A stretch of DNA of 41,476 nt from BS150m-G50 sp964517435 (GCA_964517435.1 CAZFEC010000027.1:1-41476), one strand, 5' to 3'; counted from the first letter of the stretch, positions 8,060 through 17,664 are shown. Made by a program: numbers and translations. The notes: a model not told the origin generated them from the sequence alone.

Positions 8060-9274
8060 ATGCCCTCGCCGCAATCACGCAAACGATCCCTCCCCCGCAC
8101 GGATGATCCCCATCCCGAACTGGAGAATCTCCGCCAGAAGATGGAGCTGCTCAGTCGCCAGCTGCAGTGGCAGCTGCGCAAGAACAGCATCCAGCTGGAG
8201 CGCTCCCGCTCGCTGCTTTCCGGCATCATGGACAGCATCAACCACGGCGTGGTGGCGGTCGACCGGAAGGGCAAGGTGATCGTCTTCAACCGGGCCGCCG
8301 CACGCATGACCGGCCTGGAATCCGCCAGCGTGATCGGGAAGAAATACGCACAGCTGCCGCTGCACCGGGAAGGGAAAGGGGGCGAATCGCCGCTGATGAC
8401 GACGCTCACCTCCGGCGAGCGGATCACCGACGGCGAACGGCAGATGCGCATGGTGGACAGCGACAAGCGGTTGCCGGTGCGCTATTTCACCGGCATCATC
8501 TCCGACGCCGACAACGAGCAGAGCGGCGCGGTCGAGGTATTCGAAGACCTGAGTGAAATCAAGGGTCTCGAGGATCGGATCAGCCGTGGCCGGACCCTCG
8601 CCGCACTGGGGGAGATGGCGGCCAACGTCGCCCACGAGCTGCGCAATCCGCTCGGCGGCATCGGCGGTTACGCCGCCATGCTCTACGAAGTGCTGGAAGA
8701 CAATCCCGCCGCCCGCCAGTATGTCCAGAAGCTGATCGAAGGTGTGGACAGTCTCAACCGCGTCGCCACCAACCTGCTCGCCTTCACCCGGCCGGTGGAA
8801 CCGCGCTTCTACCGCGAGGATCTGCGCACGGTACTGAAAGAGGTGATCGGTTACGTCGTGATCGAATGCGAGCAGAGCGGCAGCAATATCGAGCTTAAAA
8901 CCCGCTTTCCCCGCGCCCCGGTCTCGATGGAGCTGGACAGCGAGCTGCTGCGGCAGACCTTTCTCAACCTGCTCAAGAACGCCATCCAGGCGGTGGACGC
9001 TGAAAACGGCCTGATCAAGATTAACCTGGAGCGACGCACTGGGTCGGGCAACTGCCGGATCAGCATCAGCGACAACGGCCACGGGATCGCGGAAAAAGAA
9101 CAGGAGAAGCTGTTCAATCCCTTCCACACCACCCGCACGCGCGGCACCGGTCTCGGTCTGCCGATCGCCCGTAAGAATGTCGAGCTGCACGGCGGCACCA
9201 TCACCTTCAAAAACAACAGGCAGGGAGGCGCCACTTTCTATGTGGAATTGCCGCTGCCGGAGGAGTCTGCCTAG
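8060..9274 (+). CDS. PAS-domain sensor histidine kinase (NtrB/AtoS-like)
   Basis: 404 residues from the ATG at 8060; upstream TTG codons are possible but lack support. It has no transmembrane segment, so a cytoplasmic sensor is likely. A PAS-like domain covers about 50-165 ('GIMDSINHGVVAVDRKGKVIVFNRAA'). The phospho-accepting H192 is in 'NVAHELRNPLGGIGGY'. The ATPase domain shows the N box 'NLLKNAIQAV', G1 'DNGHGI' (338-343) and G2 'GTGLGL' (362-367). An initial coiled coil (about 20-50) probably aids dimerisation. The response regulator begins directly after its stop codon, so the two form a pair. The signal sensed is unknown. Confidence 0.9.
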   Translation: MPSPQSRKRSLPRTDDPHPELENLRQKMELLSRQLQWQLRKNSIQLERSRSLLSGIMDSINHGVVAVDRKGKVIVFNRAAARMTGLESASVIGKKYAQLPLHREGKGGESPLMTTLTSGERITDGERQMRMVDSDKRLPVRYFTGIISDADNEQSGAVEVFEDLSEIKGLEDRISRGRTLAALGEMAANVAHELRNPLGGIGGYAAMLYEVLEDNPAARQYVQKLIEGVDSLNRVATNLLAFTRPVEPRFYREDLRTVLKEVIGYVVIECEQSGSNIELKTRFPRAPVSMELDSELLRQTFLNLLKNAIQAVDAENGLIKINLERRTGSGNCRISISDNGHGIAEKEQEKLFNPFHTTRTRGTGLGLPIARKNVELHGGTITFKNNRQGGATFYVELPLPEESA

Positions 9275-10657
9275 ATGAGTGGTAAACGGATACTGGTTGT
9301 CGATGACGATTCCCTGATCCGCTCGTTCCTGCACGAAGATCTCACCCGTCGCAATTACGAAGTCGAAACCGCCGAATCGGTCGAACAGGCGTTGAAAATC
9401 ATGAAAACCGGCCCCTTCGACGTCATCCTTTCCGATATCCGCATGGAAAAGGTCTCCGGATTCGATTTCCTGGAGATCCTGGTGCGGGATCACCCCGGAC
9501 TGCTGGTCATCCTGATGACCGCCTACGGTTCGGTGCAATCCGCCATCAAGGCGATCAAGATGGGTGCCTTCGATTACCTGCAGAAACCGTTTTCAGGTTC
9601 ACAGGTGGAGCATGTGCTCAACAAGGCTTTCGAGTATCAGCGGTTGAGCGATGAGAACCGGGTGCTCAAGAAGCAACTCTCGCGCCAGGATGCCGGCTTC
9701 GAGATCAAGGGCCGTACCGAAACGATGAAGCGCATCCTGGAGCTGGTGGAGAACGTGGCGGCCAGCCCGACCACCATCCTGATCCAGGGCGAGAGCGGCA
9801 CCGGTAAGGAGCTGATCGCCCGTGCCATCCACACCCAGTCGGATCGTTCCGACAAGCTGTTCCTGGCCAAGAACTGCGCCGCCATTCCCGACACGCTGCT
9901 GGAAAGCGAACTGTTCGGCCATGTCAAGGGGGCCTACACCGGCGCGGTCAGCGAACGCAAGGGGATTTTCGAGGAGGCGAGCGGCGGTTCGCTCTTTCTG
10001 GACGAGATCAGCGAAATGCCGCTGGGTGTGCAGGCCAAGCTGCTGCGGGTGCTGCAGGAGGGGGAGATCCAGCGTCTCGGCTCCAATAAAACGATTCCGG
10101 TCGATGTCCGCATCATCGTCTCCACCAATCGCGACCTGAAGAAGGAGGTCCAGGCGGAGCGGTTCCGTTCCGATCTCTATTACCGGTTGAATGTGGTGCC
10201 GGTAACGCTGCCGCCGCTGCGGGAAAGGGCGGAGGACATCCCGCTGCTGGCGGATCACTTCGTCAAGCGCTACGCCGAACGGTTGCACCGCAATGTCTTC
10301 GGCATCACGGAAAACGGCTATCGTACCCTGCTCGAGCGGCAGTGGGAAGGCAACGTGCGCGAGCTGGAAAACGCGGTCGAACGCGCCGTCCTGATGGCGG
10401 ACGGCAACCAGCTGGACGAGCATTCCTTCGCCTTCATGCAGGAGGAACCGGAGGCGACCTATCCGCGGCCGGAAGGTTTCTCCCAGCCGCTGACCATTCG
10501 TGAAATGGAGAAACAGCTGATCCTGGATACACTCCAGACGCAGGGGGGCAACCGTACCCGCACCGCCGAGATCCTGGCCATCAGCATTCGCACGCTGCGC
10601 AATAAACTCAATGAGTATAGACGCGAGGATCCGGAACTGGTGGAAAAGATCGGCTGA
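9275..10657 (+). CDS. NtrC-family sigma54-dependent response regulator
   Basis: 460 residues with three domains. A receiver (about 4-118) has acidic D10-D12, phospho-acceptor D54 and K104. The AAA+ activator domain has Walker A GESGTGKE (172-179) and the sigma54-contacting loop GAYTGA (219-224). A Fis-type helix-turn-helix is near the end ('NRTRTAEILAISIRTLRNKL'). It should be phosphorylated by the kinase immediately upstream and activate RNA polymerase holding sigma54, whose gene rpoN lies at 20106-21515. I saw no -24/-12 promoter in the window, so its targets are probably elsewhere. Confidence 0.93.
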   Translation: MSGKRILVVDDDSLIRSFLHEDLTRRNYEVETAESVEQALKIMKTGPFDVILSDIRMEKVSGFDFLEILVRDHPGLLVILMTAYGSVQSAIKAIKMGAFDYLQKPFSGSQVEHVLNKAFEYQRLSDENRVLKKQLSRQDAGFEIKGRTETMKRILELVENVAASPTTILIQGESGTGKELIARAIHTQSDRSDKLFLAKNCAAIPDTLLESELFGHVKGAYTGAVSERKGIFEEASGGSLFLDEISEMPLGVQAKLLRVLQEGEIQRLGSNKTIPVDVRIIVSTNRDLKKEVQAERFRSDLYYRLNVVPVTLPPLRERAEDIPLLADHFVKRYAERLHRNVFGITENGYRTLLERQWEGNVRELENAVERAVLMADGNQLDEHSFAFMQEEPEATYPRPEGFSQPLTIREMEKQLILDTLQTQGGNRTRTAEILAISIRTLRNKLNEYRREDPELVEKIG

Positions 10658-10684
10658 CACTCTCGCAACGGAGCCGCCGCAGAT

Positions 10685-12886
10685 ATGAAGAGCTTCCTGC
10701 CTTATCTCCTCATCCTGATACTGGCATTGCTGGCCGCGGAGGGTGTTTATCGCCTCGATCCCTTCGGGCTGGAAGAGAAGACCATCGATCTGCGTTTCCG
10801 GTTGCGCGGCCCGGTCGCGGTCGATCATTCCGATCTGATCTTGATCGCGGTTGACGACGCCACCTACCACGACTTGCAGCAGGCCTTTCCATTCCCTCGT
10901 TCCTATTACGCCCATATCATCGACAACCTGCGTCGCGCCGGTGTCAGGTTGATCGTCTTCGATATCGAATTCCACGAGCAGAAGCTGGACAACCTGCAGG
11001 GAGATAGTCTGCTGATTGCCGCGATGGTGCCGGAGAGAGAGATTGGCAAACCTCCATCTCGTCACGATGTGATACACGCCGCAAAGTATGAGGAGGAGGA
11101 TCTCGGTCATACCGTCTATCGCTATGTCATCAAGCCTCTGCCAGGACTGCGTCCCGTCTCCGACTGGGGACTAGTCAACGACCTGCTCGACACTGACGGC
11201 TACCTGCGCCGCTATTTGCTCTACCAGCCCCATGCGCGTGATACACTCATAACGACACCGGCCGGTGAAACTCTACGTCAGCGCCATACCAGCTATCTGC
11301 CAACTCTGGGAATGGTGACCGTCCGGCATCTGCTGGAGCTGCCCGACAGTACCAGCTTCCACGTTGAGGGTGGATTGACCCGTTTTGGCCCACTCGCCAT
11401 TCCGCACATACACGGCAATCGAAACGCGTTCCGGATCAATTTCTACGGTCCCACCGGCACCTTTCCCACCTATTCCTTCTCCAGCATCCTCGATGACGCC
11501 GAATTCGATCTGATGGAGGAGTCCGATACCGACTACATGGAGATTTTCCAGGATCCGGAACTCTTCAAGCTGCTGGCACCGGGCCAGGTCAACCCGTTTG
11601 CCGGTAAAGTGGCACTGGTCGGTGTCACCATCGAGGAGTTGCACGACATCAAGTTTACTCCCTTCTACAGCTTTGCCGGTAACAACAAGATGATGCCGGG
11701 AGTGGAGACACACGCGCACGCCATCCAGACGCTGTTGGACGGTACTTTTCTGACCGAACCGCACCATTTCTGGGACCTGCTGGCGCATCTGCTGCTGATT
11801 CTGATGGTGGTGGCCGTGACTCGACGCTTGTCTCCCGGTCTGGCTCTGGCTATGCTGTCGCCGCTGTTCCTGGCCGTGCTGGTAGTGCCGTTCCTTCTGT
11901 TCGGCCTTTACGATCTCTGCGTCAACCTGACGGCGCCGTTGACTGCGCTGGCCGGCAGCTACCTGGCGACGGTGATTTATCAGTACATGCTTGAGCGCCG
12001 CGACCGGATGCAGATCCACAATATGTTCGCGCACTACGTACCCAGCAGCCTGGTTTCCAAGCTGATCGAGGACCCGGATATGCTGAAACTGGGAGGCGAG
12101 GAGAAGGAGCTGACCGTCCTCTTCACCGACATCGCCGGCTTTACCACCGTCTCGGAACAGATGGAACCGGCCGTCCTGGCCGGCGTTCTCAACGAGTACC
12201 TGACCGCGATGAGCGACATCATCATGGAAGGGGGCGGCACGATTGACAAGTACGAGGGTGACCTGATCATGGCGGAGTTCGGTGCGCCGGTGTGGTTTGA
12301 GGATCACGCCCGCGCCGGCTGCAGTACCGTTCTCAAGATGCAGGCCGGTTTGCGCAGCCTCGGCGACGGCTGGGAGAAACGGGATCTGCCGCGCCTGAAC
12401 GCCAGAGTGGGGCTGAACACCGGCCGCATGGTGGTCGGCAACATGGGTTCCGACCGCATTTTCGACTACACCGTGATCGGTGACGCGGTCAATCTGGCCA
12501 GTCGACTGGAAGGTATCGGCAAAGCATACGGAACCAATGTCACCATCAGCGAATTCACCGCGGAAGCGGTTGGCGACGAGTTCGTGCTGCGGGAGCTGGA
12601 TCTGGTCCGGGTCAAGGGCAAGAAAGAACCGATCCGCATCTTCGAACTGGTTTGCGAGCGGGCGGATGCGGCCCCGACGCTGCTGGAACAGCTGGACGAC
12701 TGGACCCGGGCGCGGGCGCTGTACCTGAAACGGGAGTGGGAGCAGGCGATTGCCGGTTTTCAGTCCTATCAGGAGAAGTGGCCCGATGACCCGGCAGCGG
12801 CTGTTTTTGAGAAGCGCGCCCGGGAGATGATCACCGACCCGCCGCCGGAGGACTGGGACGGCGCGTTTACGTTCATGGAGAAGTGA
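10685..12886 (+). CDS. CHASE2-domain class III adenylate cyclase
   Basis: 733 residues. An N-terminal membrane segment (about 4-20) is followed by a CHASE2-like extracytoplasmic sensor ('EEKTIDLRFRLRGP', 'IVFDIEFHE', 'GKVALVGVT'), then a cluster of hydrophobic segments (about 360-440). The catalytic class III cyclase domain has metal-binding D482 ('LFTDIAGF') and D526 ('KYEGD'), adenine-selecting K522 and D600, and transition-state N603 and R607 ('GDAVNLASRLE'). All key residues are present, so cAMP production is likely. The tail (from about 660) looks like a short helical repeat. It lies 27 nt downstream of the sigma54 activator. Two GTGATAC motifs occur in it (11069, 11238). Confidence 0.9.
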   Translation: MKSFLPYLLILILALLAAEGVYRLDPFGLEEKTIDLRFRLRGPVAVDHSDLILIAVDDATYHDLQQAFPFPRSYYAHIIDNLRRAGVRLIVFDIEFHEQKLDNLQGDSLLIAAMVPEREIGKPPSRHDVIHAAKYEEEDLGHTVYRYVIKPLPGLRPVSDWGLVNDLLDTDGYLRRYLLYQPHARDTLITTPAGETLRQRHTSYLPTLGMVTVRHLLELPDSTSFHVEGGLTRFGPLAIPHIHGNRNAFRINFYGPTGTFPTYSFSSILDDAEFDLMEESDTDYMEIFQDPELFKLLAPGQVNPFAGKVALVGVTIEELHDIKFTPFYSFAGNNKMMPGVETHAHAIQTLLDGTFLTEPHHFWDLLAHLLLILMVVAVTRRLSPGLALAMLSPLFLAVLVVPFLLFGLYDLCVNLTAPLTALAGSYLATVIYQYMLERRDRMQIHNMFAHYVPSSLVSKLIEDPDMLKLGGEEKELTVLFTDIAGFTTVSEQMEPAVLAGVLNEYLTAMSDIIMEGGGTIDKYEGDLIMAEFGAPVWFEDHARAGCSTVLKMQAGLRSLGDGWEKRDLPRLNARVGLNTGRMVVGNMGSDRIFDYTVIGDAVNLASRLEGIGKAYGTNVTISEFTAEAVGDEFVLRELDLVRVKGKKEPIRIFELVCERADAAPTLLEQLDDWTRARALYLKREWEQAIAGFQSYQEKWPDDPAAAVFEKRAREMITDPPPEDWDGAFTFMEK

Positions 12887-12916
12887 GTGTTACCTCACTG
12901 TCCTGAGAGGAGATCG

Positions 12917-13663
12917 ATGTCAGAGCTGATTGTCGGTATGATCCCCGCCCGCTGGGCCTCTTCCCGCTTTCCGGGCAAACCGCTGGCACCGATCGCGGGA
13001 CGACCGATGATCCTGCATGTGCTGGCCGCCGCACAGCGGGCCCGGCGGCTGGACGCGGTGCGGGTACTGACCGACGACGAGCGGATCGCGGAGGTAGTTC
13101 GCGCGGCAGGCGGCACTGCGATGATGACGGCACCGGAGCTGCCCAGCGGTACCGATCGTCTGGCCGCGGCCGCCGCCACCGAACCGGGCGACCTGTTCGT
13201 CAACATCCAGGGCGACGAACCGCTGCTGGACCCGCTGGTAATCGACGTTACCGTGGAAGCGCTGCTGGAGCAGCCGGACGCGGCAGTCGCGACACCGGTA
13301 CGGCCGGCACGCAACCTCGAGGAAGTGCTGGAGCCCAACAGCGCCAAGGTAGTACTCGACCGCAACGACAGGGCGATCTACTTCTCCCGTGCGCCGATAC
13401 CCTGGCAACGGGAGCGGGAGCCGGCGGCTTTCCGCCCGGAGGAGTTCCTGCTCCATGTCGGACTCTACGTCTACCGTCGCGAGGTACTCGAACAGTTCAG
13501 CCGGCTGCAATCCCGGCTGGAGCAGCTGGAGCGGCTGGAGCAGCTGCGGTTCATCGAAAACGGTCTGTCGGTCCTGACGGTCCCGGTCGACTACGCGCCG
13601 CTGGGCGTGGATGTCCCCGGCGATATCGCCAGGGTGGAAACCATAATGCGGAACCAGGCGTGA
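12917..13663 (+). CDS. kdsB: 3-deoxy-manno-octulosonate cytidylyltransferase (CMP-Kdo synthetase)
   Basis: 248 residues. KdsB activates Kdo with CTP to CMP-Kdo for the inner core of LPS. The nucleotide-binding start 'MIPARWASSRFPGKPL' and the blocks 'LPSGTDRLAAA', 'FVNIQGDEPLL', 'YFSRAPIPW', 'HVGLYVYRREVL' and 'GVDVPGDIARVE' are diagnostic. The ATG at 12917 was chosen because GAGGAG lies just upstream; a GTG at 12887 would add ten unrelated residues. It heads a cluster that also makes the CTP (pyrG) and Kdo (kdsA, kdsC, kdsD). Confidence 0.95.
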   Translation: MSELIVGMIPARWASSRFPGKPLAPIAGRPMILHVLAAAQRARRLDAVRVLTDDERIAEVVRAAGGTAMMTAPELPSGTDRLAAAAATEPGDLFVNIQGDEPLLDPLVIDVTVEALLEQPDAAVATPVRPARNLEEVLEPNSAKVVLDRNDRAIYFSRAPIPWQREREPAAFRPEEFLLHVGLYVYRREVLEQFSRLQSRLEQLERLEQLRFIENGLSVLTVPVDYAPLGVDVPGDIARVETIMRNQA

Positions 13664-13677
13664 GAGGATAAGAGCGG

Positions 13678-15333
13678 ATGCAGAAAATCAGAACCGGATC
13701 CAAGTTCGTCTTTATCACCGGCGGCGTTGTCTCCTCGCTGGGCAAGGGTATCCTGGCCTCTTCGCTCGGTCTGCTGCTGAAGGCGCGCGGCCTGCGGGTC
13801 AATGTCATCAAGCTGGATCCCTATATCAACGTCGATCCCGGTACGATGTCTCCCTTTCAGCACGGCGAGGTCTATGTCACCGACGACGGCGCCGAAACCG
13901 ATCTGGACCTGGGTCACTACGAACGGTTCCTGGATCAGAACATGGGCCGCCGCAATAACGCCACCACCGGACAGATTTACGAAACGGTGATCCGGCGGGA
14001 AAGGGAAGGGGTCTACCTGGGCGCGACCATCCAGGTGATTCCTCACATCACCAACGAAATCAAACAGCGCATTCTCGACGTCACCCGCCGCGGTACCAGG
14101 CCCGATGTGGTGCTGGTGGAGGTGGGCGGCACCGTCGGCGATATCGAGTCGCTGCCCTTCCTGGAAGCGATCCGTCAGTTTTCGCTGGAGGTCGGCCGGG
14201 AGAATTCCCTCTTTCTGCATCTGACGCTGGTGCCCTGGATCGCCGCCGCGAAGGAGTTGAAAACCAAACCCACCCAGCATTCGGTCGGGCGTTTGCGGGA
14301 AATCGGTATTCAGGCGGACATGATCGCCTGCCGCAGCGAAGTACCGCTGGCCCGGGATCTCAAAGAGAAGATCGCCCTCTTCACCAATGTGCGCGCCGTC
14401 GACGTCATCGATGCCACCGATGTGCCTTCGATCTACGAGGTTCCGCTCAAACTGGAGAGCCAGAAAACGGCTCAGCGGGTGCTGCGCAAGCTGGGTTTAA
14501 AGGCGCCGCGTCGCCCCCGTCTCGACAAGTGGAAGCAGATCGTCGCCCGCCGCCAGCAGCTGGAGCGGGAGGTGGAGATTGCGCTCTGCGGCAAATATGT
14601 CGGATTGCAGGATGCTTATAAATCGATCCTGGAGGCCTTTCAGCATGCCGGCGTCGCCAACGGCGTCCAGGTGAAGCCCCGCTGGGTCGACACCGAGACG
14701 CTGACTGCAGGAAACGTGGAAGCCGCCATGGCGGGCGTTCACGGCATACTGGTCCCGGGCGGCTTCGGTGAGCGGGGCGTGGAGGGCAAGCTGGAGGTCG
14801 CCCGCTGGGCGCGCGAACGGGGAGTGCCGTTCCTCGGCATCTGTCTGGGCCTGCAGGTGGCGGTGATCGAATTCGCGCGCAATGTACTGGGATTGCGCGG
14901 AGCGCACTCGGCGGAGTTCGAACCGCGTACCCGTAACCCGGTCATCCACCTGATGCCGGAACAACGCAAGATCAAAGCCAAGGGCGCCACGATGCGGTTA
15001 GGCGCTTATCCCTGTCTCCTGACGCCCGGTACCAACTCCTGGCGCGCCTATCGCCGCCAGCAAATTTCGGAACGGCACCGCCATCGCTACGAGTTCAACA
15101 ACGACTACCGCGCCCGGCTGGCGACGGCGGGTCTGATCGTGAGCGGCGCTTCGCCGGACGGCCGTCTGGTGGAGATGGTCGAGGTCGCGGATCATCCCTG
15201 GTTCGTGGCGGTACAGTTCCATCCGGAGCTGAAGAGCCGGGTCACCCGGCCGCATCCCCTCTTCCGCGACCTGGTCAAGCACTCGGCGCAGTACGAACGC
15301 CGGGAACGGAACCGTGTGGAAAGGAATCTATGA
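13678..15333 (+). CDS. pyrG: CTP synthase
   Basis: 551 residues. PyrG aminates UTP to CTP using ATP and glutamine. The N-terminal synthetase domain (about 1-270) opens 'KFVFITGGVVSSLGKGILASSLG' and has 'KLDPYINVDPGTMSPFQHGEV'. The C-terminal class I glutaminase domain has C389 in 'GICLGLQ' and the His/Glu pair in 'QFHPELKS'. It sits between kdsB, which consumes CTP, and kdsA. Its stop overlaps the kdsA start (ATGA at 15330-15333). Confidence 0.97.
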   Translation: MQKIRTGSKFVFITGGVVSSLGKGILASSLGLLLKARGLRVNVIKLDPYINVDPGTMSPFQHGEVYVTDDGAETDLDLGHYERFLDQNMGRRNNATTGQIYETVIRREREGVYLGATIQVIPHITNEIKQRILDVTRRGTRPDVVLVEVGGTVGDIESLPFLEAIRQFSLEVGRENSLFLHLTLVPWIAAAKELKTKPTQHSVGRLREIGIQADMIACRSEVPLARDLKEKIALFTNVRAVDVIDATDVPSIYEVPLKLESQKTAQRVLRKLGLKAPRRPRLDKWKQIVARRQQLEREVEIALCGKYVGLQDAYKSILEAFQHAGVANGVQVKPRWVDTETLTAGNVEAAMAGVHGILVPGGFGERGVEGKLEVARWARERGVPFLGICLGLQVAVIEFARNVLGLRGAHSAEFEPRTRNPVIHLMPEQRKIKAKGATMRLGAYPCLLTPGTNSWRAYRRQQISERHRHRYEFNNDYRARLATAGLIVSGASPDGRLVEMVEVADHPWFVAVQFHPELKSRVTRPHPLFRDLVKHSAQYERRERNRVERNL

Positions 15334-16196
15334 CGACGCAACCGCAAGCTGAACGCAAACCGGTAATCATCGGCGATGACGCCACCGGCCGCATCGAAGC
15401 CGGCATTGGCCGTCCGCTGGTGCTGGTGGCCGGACCCTGCGTCATTGAAAGCGAGCAGAGCGCGCTGGAGATCGCGGCGGACATCAAGTCGATAGCCGAC
15501 AGGTTGTCGATGCCCTTCATCTTCAAATCCTCCTACCTGAAGGATAACCGCTCGCGGCTCGACTATTATCGCGGCCCCGGGCTGGAAGAGGGATTACGTA
15601 TCCTGGCCAGGGTCCGGCGGGAGGTGGGAGTGCCGGTGCTGACCGACGTGCACGATGTCGCCGGGGCCGTCGCCGCGGGCGAGGTGCTGGATGTGATACA
15701 AATTCCCGCCTACCTCTCTATGCAGACGTCGCTGACCGAAGCGGTCGCGACCACCGGCAAGGTGGTCAACGTCAAAAAGGGGCAGTTCCTGGCACCTTCC
15801 GACATGGGGAACATCATCAGTAAAATAGAGGGCCGCGGCAACACCGATATCATTCTGACCGAACGGGGCACCGTGCACGGTTACCACAACCTGGTAGTCG
15901 ACATGCGCGCGCTGCCGATCCTGCGCGATTTCGGCTACCCGGTCATGTTCGACGTCACGCACGCGGTGCGGATCTACGGACTGCCTTCCGCCGATCCTCG
16001 CGGCGGACAGCCCCGTTTCATCGCACCGCTGGCCCGCGCCGGCGTGGCGGCGGGAGTCGACCTGATCTTCATCGAAACCCATCCCGACTGTGCCAACGCC
16101 CTTTGCGATGCTGCCAGCATGCTGCCGCTCGCTCAGCTGGAAGAGCTCCTGCGGGTGCTTCAGCGGATTCACGAACTGACCGGAGCCGCCGTATGA
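15330..16196 (+). CDS. kdsA: 3-deoxy-8-phosphooctulonate synthase (Kdo-8-P synthase), metal-dependent type
   Basis: 288 residues. KdsA condenses PEP with arabinose 5-phosphate to Kdo-8-phosphate. 'VAGPCVIES' places a Cys (C37) where metal-dependent (class II) enzymes such as that of Aquifex have their metal ligand and E. coli has Asn, so a divalent metal is probably needed. Further blocks are 'FKSSYLKDNRSR', 'PTDVHD'-like 'LTDVHDVAGA', 'NVKKGQFLAP' and 'MFDVTHAVR'. It overlaps both pyrG and kdsC by four bases (ATGA), which implies coupled translation. A GTGATAC motif at 15693 uses a rare ATA codon. Confidence 0.95.
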   Translation: MTTQPQAERKPVIIGDDATGRIEAGIGRPLVLVAGPCVIESEQSALEIAADIKSIADRLSMPFIFKSSYLKDNRSRLDYYRGPGLEEGLRILARVRREVGVPVLTDVHDVAGAVAAGEVLDVIQIPAYLSMQTSLTEAVATTGKVVNVKKGQFLAPSDMGNIISKIEGRGNTDIILTERGTVHGYHNLVVDMRALPILRDFGYPVMFDVTHAVRIYGLPSADPRGGQPRFIAPLARAGVAAGVDLIFIETHPDCANALCDAASMLPLAQLEELLRVLQRIHELTGAAV

Positions 16197-16702
16197 ACGA
16201 TCTCGCTGCGGGTGTTAAACTGTTGCTGCTGGATGTCGACGGCGTGCTGACCGCCGGTGAGATCATTCTCGGTGCGGAGGATGAGTACAAAGCGTTCAAC
16301 GTCAAGGACGGGCTCGGCATCACCCTGGCCCGTCGCGCCGGTCTCAAGGTCGGTATCATCACCGGCCGCACTTCCACCAGTGTATCACGTCGCGCCGCGG
16401 AGCTGAAGCTGGACTTCCTGGTACAGGGCGTCTTCGATAAGGTGCCGGAGCTGGAGCAGCTTCTCGTCGCGGCCGCCGTCACGCCCCAGGAAGTGTGTTA
16501 CATGGGAGACGATCTGCTCGACCTGCCGCTGTTCAACCGGGTGGGCTTTCCCACGGCGCCCGCCGATGCGCGGCCGGAAGTCAAGCAGGCGGCGGCCTGG
16601 GTCAGCCGGGCACCGGGCGGACGGGGAGCGGTGCGGGAACTGGTGGAGAAGATCCTTAAGGCAAAGGGAGTCTGGGAGCAGACTATCGAGGAGTTGATCT
16701 GA
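16193..16702 (+). CDS. kdsC: Kdo-8-phosphate phosphatase (HAD family)
   Basis: 169 residues, a capless HAD phosphatase that removes phosphate from Kdo-8-P. Nucleophile and acid/base are D14 and D16 in 'LLLLDVDGVLT'; motif II/III features are 'GIITGRTS' and 'YMGDDLLDLP'. The ATG at 16193 overlaps the kdsA stop (ATGA). Longer upstream forms were rejected because they run out of frame through kdsA coding sequence and add non-family residues. It lies between kdsA and kdsD, completing the Kdo pathway. Confidence 0.94.
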   Translation: MNDLAAGVKLLLLDVDGVLTAGEIILGAEDEYKAFNVKDGLGITLARRAGLKVGIITGRTSTSVSRRAAELKLDFLVQGVFDKVPELEQLLVAAAVTPQEVCYMGDDLLDLPLFNRVGFPTAPADARPEVKQAAAWVSRAPGGRGAVRELVEKILKAKGVWEQTIEELI

Positions 16703-17664
16703 TGTCGATTCTGGAGGATATCAAGCTGGCGGTGCGGCAGGAACTGGCGGAGCTGGCGGCACTGGAGGAGCGGATCGACGACCAGTTCGTCCGGGCGGTC
16801 GAGCTGATCTGCAACGCCGCGGGCAAGATCGTCATCAGCGGTCTGGGGAAATCGGGTGCCGTGGCGCGCAAGATCGCCGCTACGCTGACCTCCACCGGCA
16901 CTCCCGCGGTCTTCATCCATCCGGTCGAGGGTGCCCACGGTGATTTCGGGCTGGTGCAGCCGGGGGACGTTGCGGTCCTGATCTCGAAGAGCGGCACCGG
17001 CGAGGAGCTGCAGACAATCCTGCCGTTCCTGAGCACGCAGGGCATCCCGTTAATTGCGATCACGGCGGAGGCCGGTTCCCTGCTGGCCCGTTCCAGCACG
17101 GTGGTGCTGGATGCGAGCGTCACCCAGGAAGCCTGCCCCAATAACCTGGCACCCACCTCCAGCACGACCGTCGCGCTCGTGATCGGCGACGCTCTGGCCG
17201 TGGCGGTGTTAAAACAGAAGGGCTTCACCACCGACGATTTCGCCCGGCTGCATCCCGGCGGCACGCTCGGCCGCAAGCTGCTGCTTACCGTTGAGGATGT
17301 GATACGGCGTGATACAGAGTTGCCGCTGGTACAGGCGCAAACACCACTGGCGGAAGTAATCATGGAGATCACCGCCAAGCGTTTCGGCGCCGCGATCGTC
17401 CAGAATGACCGCGGCGAAGTGGAGCATCTCATCACCGACGGCGATCTGCGTCGTCTGATGGAAAGCGATCCCGACCACCAGCAATGTACCGCCGACGATT
17501 TTCCGCACTCCTATCCCAAGACGGTTACACCCGACACCCTGGCCGCGGTCGCCCTGCAGCTGATGAAGCGGTTCAAGATCAACCAGCTCGTCGTCGTCGA
17601 CGCGCAGAAGCATCCCCGGGGCATCGTGCACATCCATGACATTCTACAGGCGGGTATTCTGTGA
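16702..17664 (+). CDS. kdsD: Arabinose-5-phosphate isomerase (KdsD/KpsF family)
   Basis: 320 residues. It converts ribulose 5-phosphate to arabinose 5-phosphate, the Kdo precursor. An N-terminal SIS domain (about 35-170; 'VISGLGKSGAVARKIAATL', 'HPVEGAHGDFGLV', 'ISKSGTGEEL') is followed by 'LHPGGTLGRKLL' and two CBS domains (about 205-320; 'AAIVQNDRGEVEHLITDGDLRRLM'). The start overlaps the kdsC stop by 1 nt. Two GTGATAC motifs 10 bp apart lie at 17299 and 17309. Confidence 0.95.
   Translation: MSILEDIKLAVRQELAELAALEERIDDQFVRAVELICNAAGKIVISGLGKSGAVARKIAATLTSTGTPAVFIHPVEGAHGDFGLVQPGDVAVLISKSGTGEELQTILPFLSTQGIPLIAITAEAGSLLARSSTVVLDASVTQEACPNNLAPTSSTTVALVIGDALAVAVLKQKGFTTDDFARLHPGGTLGRKLLLTVEDVIRRDTELPLVQAQTPLAEVIMEITAKRFGAAIVQNDRGEVEHLITDGDLRRLMESDPDHQQCTADDFPHSYPKTVTPDTLAAVALQLMKRFKINQLVVVDAQKHPRGIVHIHDILQAGIL
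17299..17315 (+). repeat. Tandem GTGATAC motifs, 10 bp apart
   Basis: Two copies of the heptamer begin at 17299 and 17309 inside kdsD, one helical turn apart and in two different reading frames (GTG-ATA-C and GT-GAT-AC). They belong to a set of about 18 copies in the window, described in the findings. Confidence 0.6.

Noticed and set aside
9599..11110. Long - strand open frame across the sigma54 activator and cyclase
   Set aside because: It is antisense to genes with intact motifs, has no ribosome site and no recognisable domain.
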